In this document: piece by piece, positions 34,755-42,314 of the stretch
Position numbering within the stretch: the stretch's first letter is position 1
Layout of the letters: each line of letters starts with the position of its first letter
DNA from: a virus
Reading direction: 5' to 3' (one strand)
Length of the DNA stretch: 64,000 nucleotides
Virus record (IMG/VR): IMGVR_UViG_3300017917_000321
Coordinates: 25,087-89,086 of that record
Position numbers and translations under genes: made by a program
The notes under the pieces: generated by a model
Seen by the model: only the letters and a program-made list of their open reading frames with translations
Told to the model about the DNA's origin: nothing
Database searches by the model: none

Positions 34755-35415
34755 TCTTCCATGTTGTTCTATTTGCTTCTTGTCTTCTACCATAAAACTC
34801 TAACGTATTCATGTCAAAAATATCACCAGTTGATCGACCATTGATAATGCATTCGGCTAATTGAGATGTAGCACTAACAGGCATAAACATTATGTGCTCA
34901 TCTTTAGCCAGTGTAGACATGTCAAACTTTGTTGAATTGTATCCTACTAGTATAGGAGGAGGGTACTCGGTCATACCATACCAATTAGCAACTATCTGTA
35001 CACCGTGATTTCTAAATGTGTCAATAAACTCCTGAGTAATTTTATTACTACCTGTGACCATGTATCTTACACAGCTCATGTCTAACTGTGCAAATCCTTT
35101 GGTCTTTTTTAGTAATTCAAAGTGTCTCGGTATAAGACTAATAAAAGTAGGCTGTACTTCTTTAAACAGTTCAATGTATGAGTACGCATTAAATGCAGCA
35201 GTGCATAGGTGTGCGCCACTTAGCATTGCTGGATAAGCAGTTATTGTATAGTGTGCTATGGTGTTAGATGGAAACACATCTAACACTCTATCCTCTGGTC
35301 CTAGTTTGCTTTCTTTAATAGAGCGTAATGCGTAGGACTTCATTCTTTCCCAACTGTGGTTTACCTTTTTAGGTTCATCTGTACTGCCTGACGTGAATAG
35401 AGTAATACCGCTCAT
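34744..35415 (-). CDS. Miniature AMP-binding (adenylation) domain
   Basis: A 223-residue protein that starts directly at the adenylate-forming A3 motif: ITLFTSGSTDEPKKV at residues 4-18. WYGMTEYPPP near residues 144-153 is the A5 motif and TGDIFDMNTLEFYGR the A7 motif with the ATP-ribose Asp. The N-terminal A1-A2 region and the C-terminal A8-A10 subdomain with the catalytic Lys are absent, so full family length (about 500) is halved. Partial reactions or acyl-AMP binding are possible. The start overlaps the upstream stop by one base (TAATG). Confidence 0.75.
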   Translation of the reverse strand: MSGITLFTSGSTDEPKKVNHSWERMKSYALRSIKESKLGPEDRVLDVFPSNTIAHYTITAYPAMLSGAHLCTAAFNAYSYIELFKEVQPTFISLIPRHFELLKKTKGFAQLDMSCVRYMVTGSNKITQEFIDTFRNHGVQIVANWYGMTEYPPPILVGYNSTKFDMSTLAKDEHIMFMPVSATSQLAECIINGRSTGDIFDMNTLEFYGRRQEANRTTWKNEF

Positions 35416-36236
35416 TACAAATCCTTTAGTATTTCGTTAGCTGTGTGTAAATGCACACCTGTGCCAGGATGGGCAGAGATGTTATTATTTTGTTTCATTA
35501 CATCACGGGCGTAACGTTCGCTAACATTATATATGTTTAAGCTGTCCATGTCAATGCTTTTAAGGTTGAAATCCTGTACAAATTTGTCGTCTGGATAATA
35601 GGATAGTTCAATTAATTTACAGCCTAGGCTTTTACAAAACTCTCTAAGCATTGTTGAATAACACTGTGCTTCTTTTAGCAAAAAGTCTGTGTTCGTTAAT
35701 AAATTGTATGCATCAATATACGTTGGATACTCAAGTGGAATATGTTTTCCCGAGAATGTTAGAGATTTGTCATTATCAAAAAATGTATATCCATGAATTG
35801 GGGGGTATTCAAAAATGCATATTTTTGGAGTAGTAAATTTTTTTATGTAATTAAAAAATGAATACACCTGTAGTTTAATACTAAAGGTAGGTCCTGCATA
35901 GTTAATGTAATCAAAATTTAAACGATCTGCAATGATATCAGAAAATCTTTTTTCTTCTGGTATGCCTATCCCCATGGCATAACTAGTACCTGACACATAG
36001 ACAAGGTTTGATGATAACGTGTCTAACTCTTTAGTCATACGCAATCCGTGAGAATTAAAATTATATACAACCGGAGTATCTTTATACATCCAATCATCAG
36101 GCATATATTTTAGATTTCTTTCAAACAGATCTTCTCTATCAGGACCGTAAAACCGGTAAGACCCCGGCTTCATGCTGTCATGAGTATACGGCCAATCCTG
36201 AACGTTGTATAGTTGTACTGTGTTTAACTTAGACAT
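35415..36236 (-). CDS. SGNH hydrolase-like protein 3
   Basis: A 273-residue protein. YVSGTSYAMGIGIPEEKRFSDIIADRL near residues 79-105 fits SGNH block I, with a Ser in GTS; NYAGPTFSIKLQVY follows with the block II Gly; FEYPPIHGY lies at the block III position; and ISAHPGTGVH near the C-terminus gives the catalytic His. This type is often found with glycan or lipid modification genes in phage and marine bacteria. It overlaps the oxygenase gene upstream by 8 bases. Confidence 0.6.
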   Translation of the reverse strand: MSKLNTVQLYNVQDWPYTHDSMKPGSYRFYGPDREDLFERNLKYMPDDWMYKDTPVVYNFNSHGLRMTKELDTLSSNLVYVSGTSYAMGIGIPEEKRFSDIIADRLNFDYINYAGPTFSIKLQVYSFFNYIKKFTTPKICIFEYPPIHGYTFFDNDKSLTFSGKHIPLEYPTYIDAYNLLTNTDFLLKEAQCYSTMLREFCKSLGCKLIELSYYPDDKFVQDFNLKSIDMDSLNIYNVSERYARDVMKQNNNISAHPGTGVHLHTANEILKDL

Positions 36237-36960
36237 CGGTTGGCTTGAATTTAAAGAGAGACTCTAAATCTTCCTTTTTAGGAGTTCCGTAAAGTATTAC
36301 CCAATCATCTCCTTCGTGATTAATAACAGAATGAAATACTGCTGTGTTTACAAGATATACTTTTCCAGGTTGTAGTATGTATTCTCTTTCAGCAGTATGA
36401 CCAAAATACCATACGCAGTTTTCATGTATCTGAAGGTTCATGTGCATGCGAGCAATAACATTAGGATAAGGCACGTCTACATGTAAGTGCAGTCCTGATC
36501 CTTCTGGTATAACTGTTACTCGCATGTTTAGTAGATACTGTGCTGCCTTGTTGTATAGCTTTTCAAATGCACCAAATTTATACTTTGATAAAATTGGATT
36601 AGATTGATCGCTAAAATTAGGATCACCAATTTCTGGATACAACTCTTTATTTGCTATGAAACTAAAAGGAAGAGGGTCGTAGCGTTCTTTTGACCAATTT
36701 AACAACCACCAATAAGTGGGGTTACCGCTATCGAATGATGGATCGGCAGCTTGCCATCGCCTCACCATATTCGAATCATAATATTTTTCGTATTCCTTAC
36801 TTACTACAAATTTAGCTGATTGTAAATTGAGTTTGACCTGTTGGTACCATTCTAACAGACCTGTGTGATCTACGCTAAAAGGCAACTCGATAATATCCCA
36901 ATCTATATTTTGCAGATCGGAAGTCTTTAAATTTTCAATGTCTGTTATATATCGCTGCAT
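36229..36960 (-). CDS. 2OG-Fe(II) oxygenase-like protein 5
   Basis: About 243 residues from ATG 36960. An in-frame TTG at 36978 lies in the U-tract side of the upstream terminator and is less likely, and the protein then begins MQRYITDIEN, comparable to the 29422 product. GSGLHLHVDVPYPNVIARMHMNL gives His-Val-Asp, and LQPGKVYLVNTAVFHSVINHEGDDWVILYG gives the distal His within the shared NTxxxHxxxN element; the usual 2OG Arg is not clear. No clear Shine-Dalgarno precedes the ATG. Confidence 0.7.
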   Translation of the reverse strand: MQRYITDIENLKTSDLQNIDWDIIELPFSVDHTGLLEWYQQVKLNLQSAKFVVSKEYEKYYDSNMVRRWQAADPSFDSGNPTYWWLLNWSKERYDPLPFSFIANKELYPEIGDPNFSDQSNPILSKYKFGAFEKLYNKAAQYLLNMRVTVIPEGSGLHLHVDVPYPNVIARMHMNLQIHENCVWYFGHTAEREYILQPGKVYLVNTAVFHSVINHEGDDWVILYGTPKKEDLESLFKFKPTDV

Positions 36961-36980
36961 GCAGTATTTAACAGTCAAAA

Positions 36981-37009
36981 AAAATGGCCTAACTAAATTA
37001 GGCCATTTT
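36981..37009 (-). terminator. Strong intrinsic terminator after the tail-fibre gene
   Basis: A perfect 12-bp inverted repeat, AAAATGGCCTAA (36981-36992) and TTAGGCCATTTT (36998-37009), with a 5-base loop. Read on the minus strand it is followed by a run of eight T, the classic intrinsic terminator layout. It sits 18 bases past the stop codon of the 37027 gene and separates the conserved phage block from the accessory island. Confidence 0.9.
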
Positions 37010-37026
37010 CGTATTAGTTATAATTA

Positions 37027-38262
37027 TTATCCTAGTACAACCCAAGCTGTACCATTGTAACCTTTAAATTCGTTAGTTGTGCTATCAAAGACAATCCAAC
37101 CTGCTTCCGGACTTGATGGCAAACTACCTGTTGCGTATCCAGTTGCTTTAAATACTGGAGCAGTAAATACACCGGCTGTGCTAAATGTTGCCTTCTTAAA
37201 TGCTGCTGGATTTGGTCCATTTGGCATAGTTAGTTCCATAAGTGACTGAGGTGCAGTTGATACACCGTCACTTGGAGTTACTAGTTTAACATTGATAAGA
37301 CCTAGTGTAGCAGATATAGTTCCTACTGGGGTAAGTGCTAGACCGTTGAATCTTATATTACCTGCACTATCTCCTGAATCAAGAGCAACAGTACTAACTG
37401 TGCTGCTTGAAATAGCATTTAATACTAAGTGAGGACCATTTTGTCCGTTACTAGAAGAATCAATTCTAATGCCAGGATCTGTATAAGGATTGACACATAC
37501 TAGTGCTGGACCAACCGGTCCACCTATACCATTAATTTCGACACTACCTAATGAACTAGTAATAGTATCATTAACAATTGAAATTACTCCATTGGAAAGA
37601 ATTCTATTAGTTCCGTCAACTAAAATAGTACTATCTTCACCTGCTACAGAACCTTTAAATGTTCCGTAGTGCTCGTCATTATTGCCATTGACTAAAAGTC
37701 TGCCATGTATTGACGAAATATTACCTGTTACATTGCCTGTTACATTGCCTGTTACATTGCCTGTTACATTACCAGTTACATTACCAGTTAAGTTGCCAGT
37801 GACATTGCCACTAACATCACCAGTTACATTACCAGTTAGATCTCCAAAGAAATCTGCATACATGCGTTGATTATAACTGTCAACAAGTATAGCAACACCG
37901 TCTGGTGTCCTAACTGATCCTAAAAATACTCTGGTATCACTATTTAGAACAGGATCACCGACAGAGTCTTCAAGATCTATATAATAGCTGCCGCCGGGTG
38001 TTGTTGGTGATGATTCTGGCGAAGCAATCCAGTCAGTACCGTCATAACGTAGAACATCACCTTCTTGCGGTGTAAGTGTTAGATCAACATCGGAAAGATC
38101 GTCTAGTCCGTACACAGCTCCTGTGTTAACTAGTATTCCGCCTATAGTAGTACCGTCACCAATCCATAAACGTTTGGTATCAGTTGTGTAGATAAGCTCG
38201 CCTTCAGCAGGCGTTATCAGCTGGCGCTGTGTATCTGTTCCGCGTCTAAGACGTAATGCCAT
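37027..38262 (-). CDS. Tail fibre protein with MTD-like N-terminus and GNVT repeats
   Basis: ATG 38262 is chosen because GGGAG lies 8 bases ahead; the in-frame TTG at 38277 overlaps that site. The 411-residue protein starts with LRRGTDTQRQLITPAEGELIYTTDTKRLWIGDG, a pattern typical of the N-terminus of phage tail fibres and major tropism determinants. A tract of eleven 4-residue repeats (GNVT and variants) lies near residues 138-181. The C-terminus has the GWIVFDSTTNEFKGYNGTAWVVLG ending seen in receptor-binding fibres. A T4-late-like box lies upstream and a strong terminator downstream. Confidence 0.85.
   Translation of the reverse strand: MALRLRRGTDTQRQLITPAEGELIYTTDTKRLWIGDGTTIGGILVNTGAVYGLDDLSDVDLTLTPQEGDVLRYDGTDWIASPESSPTTPGGSYYIDLEDSVGDPVLNSDTRVFLGSVRTPDGVAILVDSYNQRMYADFFGDLTGNVTGDVSGNVTGNLTGNVTGNVTGNVTGNVTGNVTGNISSIHGRLLVNGNNDEHYGTFKGSVAGEDSTILVDGTNRILSNGVISIVNDTITSSLGSVEINGIGGPVGPALVCVNPYTDPGIRIDSSSNGQNGPHLVLNAISSSTVSTVALDSGDSAGNIRFNGLALTPVGTISATLGLINVKLVTPSDGVSTAPQSLMELTMPNGPNPAAFKKATFSTAGVFTAPVFKATGYATGSLPSSPEAGWIVFDSTTNEFKGYNGTAWVVLG
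37719..37850 (-). repeat. 12-bp tandem repeat encoding (GNVT)n
   Basis: About eleven copies of a 12-base unit (plus-strand form GTTACATTGCCT and variants). The first four or five copies on the plus strand are nearly identical and the others degenerate, which points to recent expansion by slippage. It encodes GNVT/GDVS/GNLT in the fibre shaft. Confidence 0.9.
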
Positions 38263-38291
38263 TCGAGTAACTCCCAATATACTTTATTACA

Positions 38292-38301
38292 AGTATTTAT
38301 G
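38292..38301 (-). promoter_or_regulatory. T4-late-like promoter of the tail-fibre gene
   Basis: Minus-strand CATAAATACT matches the T4 late promoter core TATAAATA at seven of eight positions and shares the following CT often seen there. It lies about 30 bases upstream of the ATG at 38262, between two genes, which is where a late promoter for a virion gene would be expected. Confidence 0.55.
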
Positions 38302-38313
38302 CCTTTTAGGCAT

Positions 38314-38625
38314 TTACTTAGGGCGTTTCATAAAGCGTTTTGTACGCTCTTGTACGTCTTTTTTGACCTTTTGCGTATTAAGATTAAAGTCCACGCTCTC
38401 AATAAGTTCGTCGTGTTCTTTGAAGAATTCGTCTAGAATTTCTTCTACAGCTTCTAACGTAGTACCGCGGCGTCTACGCAGATCAATATTCCACTGTCTA
38501 CCGTCTTTAAAATGTACGTTTACACCCTGCAAATACTCAATAGGTATAGCTTTAATTTCTACATCTTCAAATATTTCGGGCCAGTGATCAATAATTTCTT
38601 GCGGTAATTTGTTGTTTTTAGGCAC
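38314..38625 (-). CDS. Small conserved-type phage protein
   Basis: A 103-residue charged protein of unknown function. It has a segment VNVHFKDGRQWNIDLRRRR followed by a helical acidic stretch (TTLEAVEEILDEFFKEHDELIE) and a basic C-terminus. Similar small acidic/basic proteins are typical near structural genes in T4-like marine phages. It overlaps the start-proximal gene at 38618 by 8 bases. No enzymatic motif is seen. Confidence 0.65.
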   Translation of the reverse strand: MPKNNKLPQEIIDHWPEIFEDVEIKAIPIEYLQGVNVHFKDGRQWNIDLRRRRGTTLEAVEEILDEFFKEHDELIESVDFNLNTQKVKKDVQERTKRFMKRPK

Positions 38626-39223
38626 TTGGTTCAGATGACTTTTTCTTGGTAGGAGATAGCTTTTCAGCTTCTTCTCTTAGACGCTTGGCTTCTTTATAGA
38701 GCCTATCAGCATCACTACGATATTTAGCCGCAAGGGCATCATCTGAAAGTGGTTGTTCGTTACTTGCAAATGCTTCAAAAGTTTCTGGAGTAGCAGCCGC
38801 AACTGGAGCAGCTTTTGGTGCTTCATTAACATTAGCTGGCTTTACTGCTAGATCAGCTACCGAAACACCTTTTTGCTGAGCAACCATCTCATTTAGTTCT
38901 TTAAGAGAAATGGTAGTCTGCATGTTTGGAGTCATTTCAACCATGCTGGTATTGATTTTAATCATCTTACCTGTAGCATGAAACGCGGCTAACATAATGC
39001 GTCCATCGGGCAGTCTAGATCTTGCCATGGCATCTGCTAGCTCATTGGCCTGCTGTCCAGCATCGGATTCGACCAGCTTCATTAGAGCGTCGTGTTCGTC
39101 TGCCATTAAGTTTTCAGTAGTAACTACAATACAATTTTCTGGATCGTTTGGTACTACACGATACGCTACAATGACCTTACGTTTTGTTGTAGCAATGCGT
39201 CCTACGTGTTTGATATTAGCCAT
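38618..39223 (-). CDS. Uncharacterised phage protein with Ala-rich linker
   Basis: A 201-residue protein. The N-terminal 100 residues form a beta-rich domain (KVIVAYRVVPNDPENCIVVTTENL). After NEMVAQQKG comes a Pro/Ala-rich linker (KPANVNEAPKAAPVAAATPE) and a charged C-terminal helix (KYRSDADRLYKEAKRLREEAEKL). The domain-linker-helix layout suggests a binding protein that docks a partner through its tail. Function unknown. A purine-rich site (AAAAGGAAAAATAAA) precedes the ATG. Confidence 0.65.
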   Translation of the reverse strand: MANIKHVGRIATTKRKVIVAYRVVPNDPENCIVVTTENLMADEHDALMKLVESDAGQQANELADAMARSRLPDGRIMLAAFHATGKMIKINTSMVEMTPNMQTTISLKELNEMVAQQKGVSVADLAVKPANVNEAPKAAPVAAATPETFEAFASNEQPLSDDALAAKYRSDADRLYKEAKRLREEAEKLSPTKKKSSEPSA

Positions 39224-39236
39224 TTTATTTTTCCTT

Positions 39237-39470
39237 TTAGTTAGCTTGTGGTGCAGCCACTGCCTTGAGGAAAGTGTCTAGCTTAGTATAGACAGTTCCA
39301 ACAGCAGTCATCTCGTTTGGTTTAAAAGCACCCCGAGAGCTTGCTACATCTATGATGCTTCTTAATGCTTGAAGATCCTGTACAGTCAAGTCCGGACCCT
39401 GTTCTTGCTTTGCTTGAGAAGCAGGTGCTTCGTTCTTCTGTGCAGTTTCGTTCTTTTGTTCTTCGCTCAT
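39237..39470 (-). CDS. Small uncharacterised phage protein
   Basis: A 77-residue protein with a Gln/Glu/Ala-rich disordered N-terminus and a helical C-terminal domain (LTVQDLQALRSIIDVASSRGAFKPNEMTAVG). The pattern LxxLxxIIDxASxRGAFxxxE is common to a family of small phage proteins of unknown role. AGGAG lies 6 bases ahead of the ATG, with a TATAAT-like sequence further upstream but no good -35 box. Confidence 0.65.
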   Translation of the reverse strand: MSEEQKNETAQKNEAPASQAKQEQGPDLTVQDLQALRSIIDVASSRGAFKPNEMTAVGTVYTKLDTFLKAVAAPQAN

Positions 39471-39506
39471 ATGAATCTCCTATACTATTATATATGCGCA
39501 GTTTAT

Positions 39507-39800
39507 TTATTTGTACTTCAAATGTGGACAGGCTAACATGAAATAGGACAGCTCTTTTGGCTCTTCAAATCCGATTCTTAAAGAGTAGTTTAATTTATTA
39601 TCGCTGTCTATGATAGCATTACGACCGATATAGTACTTGCTCTTTAGATTAGATTCTATCCATTTCTCTAGAGCATCTTTCATGTTATAGGGCAATACAA
39701 GATCCGCATATTCAAAGTGGATAGGAGGGACTATAGCCCTCCTAATCCCAAACACGTCTAACGGATTTACTGTGAGTGTCTTATGCATTAGCCTCTTCAT
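39507..39800 (-). CDS. Small uncharacterised protein
   Basis: A 97-residue protein, not recognised. It contains FEYADLVLPYNMKDALEKWIESNLKSKYYIGRNAII, an alpha/beta segment, and ends with YFMLACPHLKYK. It overlaps the end of the VWA-metallopeptidase gene by 20 bases and is likely co-expressed with it. Confidence 0.6.
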   Translation of the reverse strand: MKRLMHKTLTVNPLDVFGIRRAIVPPIHFEYADLVLPYNMKDALEKWIESNLKSKYYIGRNAIIDSDNKLNYSLRIGFEEPKELSYFMLACPHLKYK

Positions 39801-41058
39801 AGTGCGCGGTTACACCAAACGGAGCCTGTAGGTTCTTGTCGTGATGTCCATGAATGATGAATATAGTATCGCAGTAGTTATCTTCACCCCAACTATCAAA
39901 AGGATATCCGTCTGTAAACATGATAAACTTTTTAGGTTGGATGTCATGGTCACGCATGTACTTCCAATTAGCCATAAAGTCAGTGCCGCCACCTCCCATA
40001 ATATCATAGTCTGCGAGGCTGTCACCACCGTCAGCACTAAAGTCCTGTTCGTTATACACCTTGGTATCAAAGCACCACAGTTTGATCTTGTAGTCTTTGT
40101 ATTCGTCCATAATGCCTTTGATTTCGCCCAAGAAGTCTTTAGCCTGAGCATCACCAATCGAACCGCTCATGTCCAAACTGATAGCAACATCAATGGTCTC
40201 ATCAAAGTTCATACCTGGCAAGATAGCACCAGTGTGCCAACCCTTACGGCTAGGACGAGCAAAGGTATAGTCATTGCGAATAGTACTTTGGATCTGTTGA
40301 CGTAGCAACTGACGCCAATTCATTTTGGGTTCAGTAAGTTCTTTGATCATGCGTTTGATTTCGCCCGGAACGTTACCAGCGCCAGCACTCTGTGCCGCAC
40401 TGATCATACCTTCCTTGATCTCGTCGCGAATCTTACGGAGTTCTTCCTTGCTATACTTTGGACGCTTACCTTTACCGTCCTTTTCTTTGCCATCACCGTC
40501 CTCGTCGTCACCATCGCCTTCCCAGTCAATGTGCTCGTCAAGAAGTTCACCGAGCTTTTCGAGTTCTTCTTTAGTTTTCTTGAATAGGTCGTCGTATACA
40601 GCTTCTGAAGTCCAATCAGTGTATTTGAAGTCTTGATAGCAGTCTACAACCTTTGGCTTCTCACCAATGCGGTCTCGTACCAGAAGATTGTTCACAATAT
40701 AGTCAGATGCAATGTTGTGAAGGATTGGATTACGATCTTCTCTACGACTGAGGTGATCAAAAACGCAGTGAAGGATTTCGTGTGCAATAACAAACTCAAT
40801 TTCTTTATTGTTCATAGCATTAAAGAATTGAGTGTTAAAAAATAGATTACGTCCGTCTACAGCGGCAGTAGGAAGCCAATCATCTGCTGCCTGGATGCGC
40901 AAACGAGTAGCCATATTACCAAAAAATGGGTGACGCAACAGTAGTCCGATGCGAGCAGTGATAATGCGATCGATTACTTCCTTACGCATAGCATCTAGCT
41001 TTTCGGGAGTAATGTTTGGATCTGGTTGCCAGTGTTTCTTTTTGCTAGCTACGCTCAT
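39781..41058 (-). CDS. VWA domain / metallopeptidase-like protein (DUF2201 type)
   Basis: A 425-residue protein. HEILH at residues 93-97 is an HExxH zinc motif in the N-terminal peptidase-like domain. A charged, Asp/Gly/Lys-rich linker spans about 177-205. The C-terminal VWA-like domain has a MIDAS start DMSGS (296-300), GGGGTDF as the Thr-containing metal loop, and FTDGYP near the end. The combination matches DUF2201 proteins, which pair with MoxR-type AAA+ ATPases. The MoxR partner lies directly upstream at 41161, with its own terminator between. Confidence 0.85.
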   Translation of the reverse strand: MSVASKKKHWQPDPNITPEKLDAMRKEVIDRIITARIGLLLRHPFFGNMATRLRIQAADDWLPTAAVDGRNLFFNTQFFNAMNNKEIEFVIAHEILHCVFDHLSRREDRNPILHNIASDYIVNNLLVRDRIGEKPKVVDCYQDFKYTDWTSEAVYDDLFKKTKEELEKLGELLDEHIDWEGDGDDEDGDGKEKDGKGKRPKYSKEELRKIRDEIKEGMISAAQSAGAGNVPGEIKRMIKELTEPKMNWRQLLRQQIQSTIRNDYTFARPSRKGWHTGAILPGMNFDETIDVAISLDMSGSIGDAQAKDFLGEIKGIMDEYKDYKIKLWCFDTKVYNEQDFSADGGDSLADYDIMGGGGTDFMANWKYMRDHDIQPKKFIMFTDGYPFDSWGEDNYCDTIFIIHGHHDKNLQAPFGVTAHYEEANA

Positions 41059-41088
41059 AGCATGTTCCTTATTCAGTTCCTATACTAT

Positions 41089-41116
41089 ATAATAACATAT
41101 TTACAGGATATGTCAA
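41089..41116 (-). promoter_or_regulatory. Sigma70-type promoter of the VWA gene
   Basis: Minus-strand TTGACA (41116-41111) is a perfect -35 box; TATTAT (41094-41089) matches the -10 box at five of six positions, with a 16-base spacer. The MoxR promoter has the same boxes and spacer. The start codon follows at 41058. Confidence 0.75.
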
Positions 41117-41127
41117 CCTGGAATAGA

Positions 41128-41154
41128 AAAAGTGGGCCTTTTGGGCCCACTTTT
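41128..41154 (-). terminator. Intrinsic terminator after the MoxR gene
   Basis: Inverted repeat AAAAGTGGGCC (41128-41138) and GGCCCACTTTT (41144-41154) with a 5-base loop, followed on the minus strand by a T-rich run. It lies directly after the MoxR stop and before the VWA promoter, so the two partner genes are separate transcription units. Confidence 0.85.
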
Positions 41155-41160
41155 GGCTCA

Positions 41161-42249
41161 TTACGCAGCCTGTGCTGCCTTAATATACTTACCAAACCGA
41201 TCGTGGAACTCATCAAAGCAAGGTACAGCATCCGGATCAATTGGAAGATTGTATTGGGTAAGAGCAACTTTAATGCCCATTACAACCAATTCAGTTTCAA
41301 AATTGTCCATTGCAAAGCGCAGGAAGTTATGGACTTTTTCGTCAAACTTCTTGTCACCCTTGTCACTTGCTTCTTTGAGCTCGTAGCAGAGCGAAATAGT
41401 CAAGGAATACATGGCACTGATTTCTTTTGCTTTCAGCTCTTTTACCTTGCCATCCAAAATATCGGTTGGGTTAGGCATATTGCCAGCAACCTTGCGGTGA
41501 GCCATAAACTTGACAGCTAGTCCTTCACCAACTGAACCGCTTACAAGATCAGTAATAGTGTTACTGTCAAGGTCATCTTCCAACAGTTCGCTTACGAAAC
41601 TCCAAGAACGAGGAGTAGCAAAAGAACGGCTAGGAGACTTTGGGTCAAAGTCGTAGAGGTCTTGTTTTGCAAATTGCAAGTAACCAACTACGTCCTTGTG
41701 GATTTTGTTTTCAACTGCCCACTGGAACCAGTCTTCAAAGCTGACTGACATTTCCAAGTGAACAAAACGGTTAGCCAACGGAGCAGGCATACGATAAGTA
41801 ACACCCTTGTCAGCTTCGCGGTTACCAGCCGCAACAATATAAACATTGTCCGGCAAGTGATAGGTACCAACCTTACGGTTGAGAATTAACTGATAAGCCG
41901 CTGCCTGTACAGCAGGAGCCGCAGAATTCATTTCGTCCAAAAATAGAACGATAGCTTCGTACTGTGAAGCCATTTCCTCATCTGGAAGTTCCATCGGCGG
42001 AGCCCAAACCATTTTGTTAGCATTGCTATCAAAATAAGGAATGCCTTTAATGTCAGTGGGTTCCCAAAGGCTTAAACGAACATCAATGACGTGAGCATCA
42101 ATGCTGTCTGCAATTTGGTGAACGATGTCTGACTTACCAATTCCTGGAGGACCCCAAAGGAAGATTGGACGCTTCTTAGAGATAGCGTGTTTGATACTTG
42201 CCTTAGCCTTGTTTGGGCTAACAGTGCGGATAACGTCTGAATGTGCCAT
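41161..42249 (-). CDS. MoxR/RavA-type AAA+ ATPase
   Basis: A 362-residue protein. Walker A is GPPGIGKS (residues 33-40) and Walker B AIVLFLDEMNSA (99-110); VAAGNREADKGVTYRMPAPLANRF is the sensor I and arginine-finger region. MoxR ATPases act as chaperones with VWA-domain partners, remodelling or inserting cofactors into protein complexes. GAGGG precedes the ATG by about 8 bases. A strong sigma70-type promoter lies upstream, an intrinsic terminator downstream, and its probable VWA partner follows at 39781. Confidence 0.87.
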   Translation of the reverse strand: MAHSDVIRTVSPNKAKASIKHAISKKRPIFLWGPPGIGKSDIVHQIADSIDAHVIDVRLSLWEPTDIKGIPYFDSNANKMVWAPPMELPDEEMASQYEAIVLFLDEMNSAAPAVQAAAYQLILNRKVGTYHLPDNVYIVAAGNREADKGVTYRMPAPLANRFVHLEMSVSFEDWFQWAVENKIHKDVVGYLQFAKQDLYDFDPKSPSRSFATPRSWSFVSELLEDDLDSNTITDLVSGSVGEGLAVKFMAHRKVAGNMPNPTDILDGKVKELKAKEISAMYSLTISLCYELKEASDKGDKKFDEKVHNFLRFAMDNFETELVVMGIKVALTQYNLPIDPDAVPCFDEFHDRFGKYIKAAQAA

Positions 42250-42283
42250 GTAGTATTCCCTCTTAAACAGTGTCTACATGTAT

Positions 42284-42311
42284 ATAATAGCACCTTTACG
42301 CATGTTGTCAA
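42284..42311 (-). promoter_or_regulatory. Sigma70-type promoter of the MoxR gene
   Basis: Minus-strand TTGACA (42311-42306) and TATTAT (42289-42284) with a 16-base spacer. The arrangement is the same as the VWA promoter, including the ATA after the -10 box, which suggests matched expression by host-type RNA polymerase. Confidence 0.8.
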
Positions 42312-42314
42312 GAG

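Noticed and set aside
37719-37850. CRISPR-like repeat array
   Set aside because: Units are 12 bases, directly adjacent without spacers and in frame with the fibre gene; this is a coding tandem repeat.
38298-38314. Short inverted repeat ATGCC/GGCAT after the 38314 gene
   Set aside because: The stem is only 5 bp and is not followed by a T-run on the minus strand; it also overlaps the late-like box, so it is not called a terminator.
39480-39506. Promoter with TATAAT upstream of the 39237-39470 gene
   Set aside because: A TATAAT and an AATAAATA box are present, but no -35 box lies at 16-18 bases and the late-like box is poor, so neither was listed as a feature.
39810-40845. Several long frames on both strands over the VWA gene
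   Set aside because: The VWA/metallopeptidase frame has clear HExxH, MIDAS and linker features; the others lack motifs and Shine-Dalgarno sites and are shadows.
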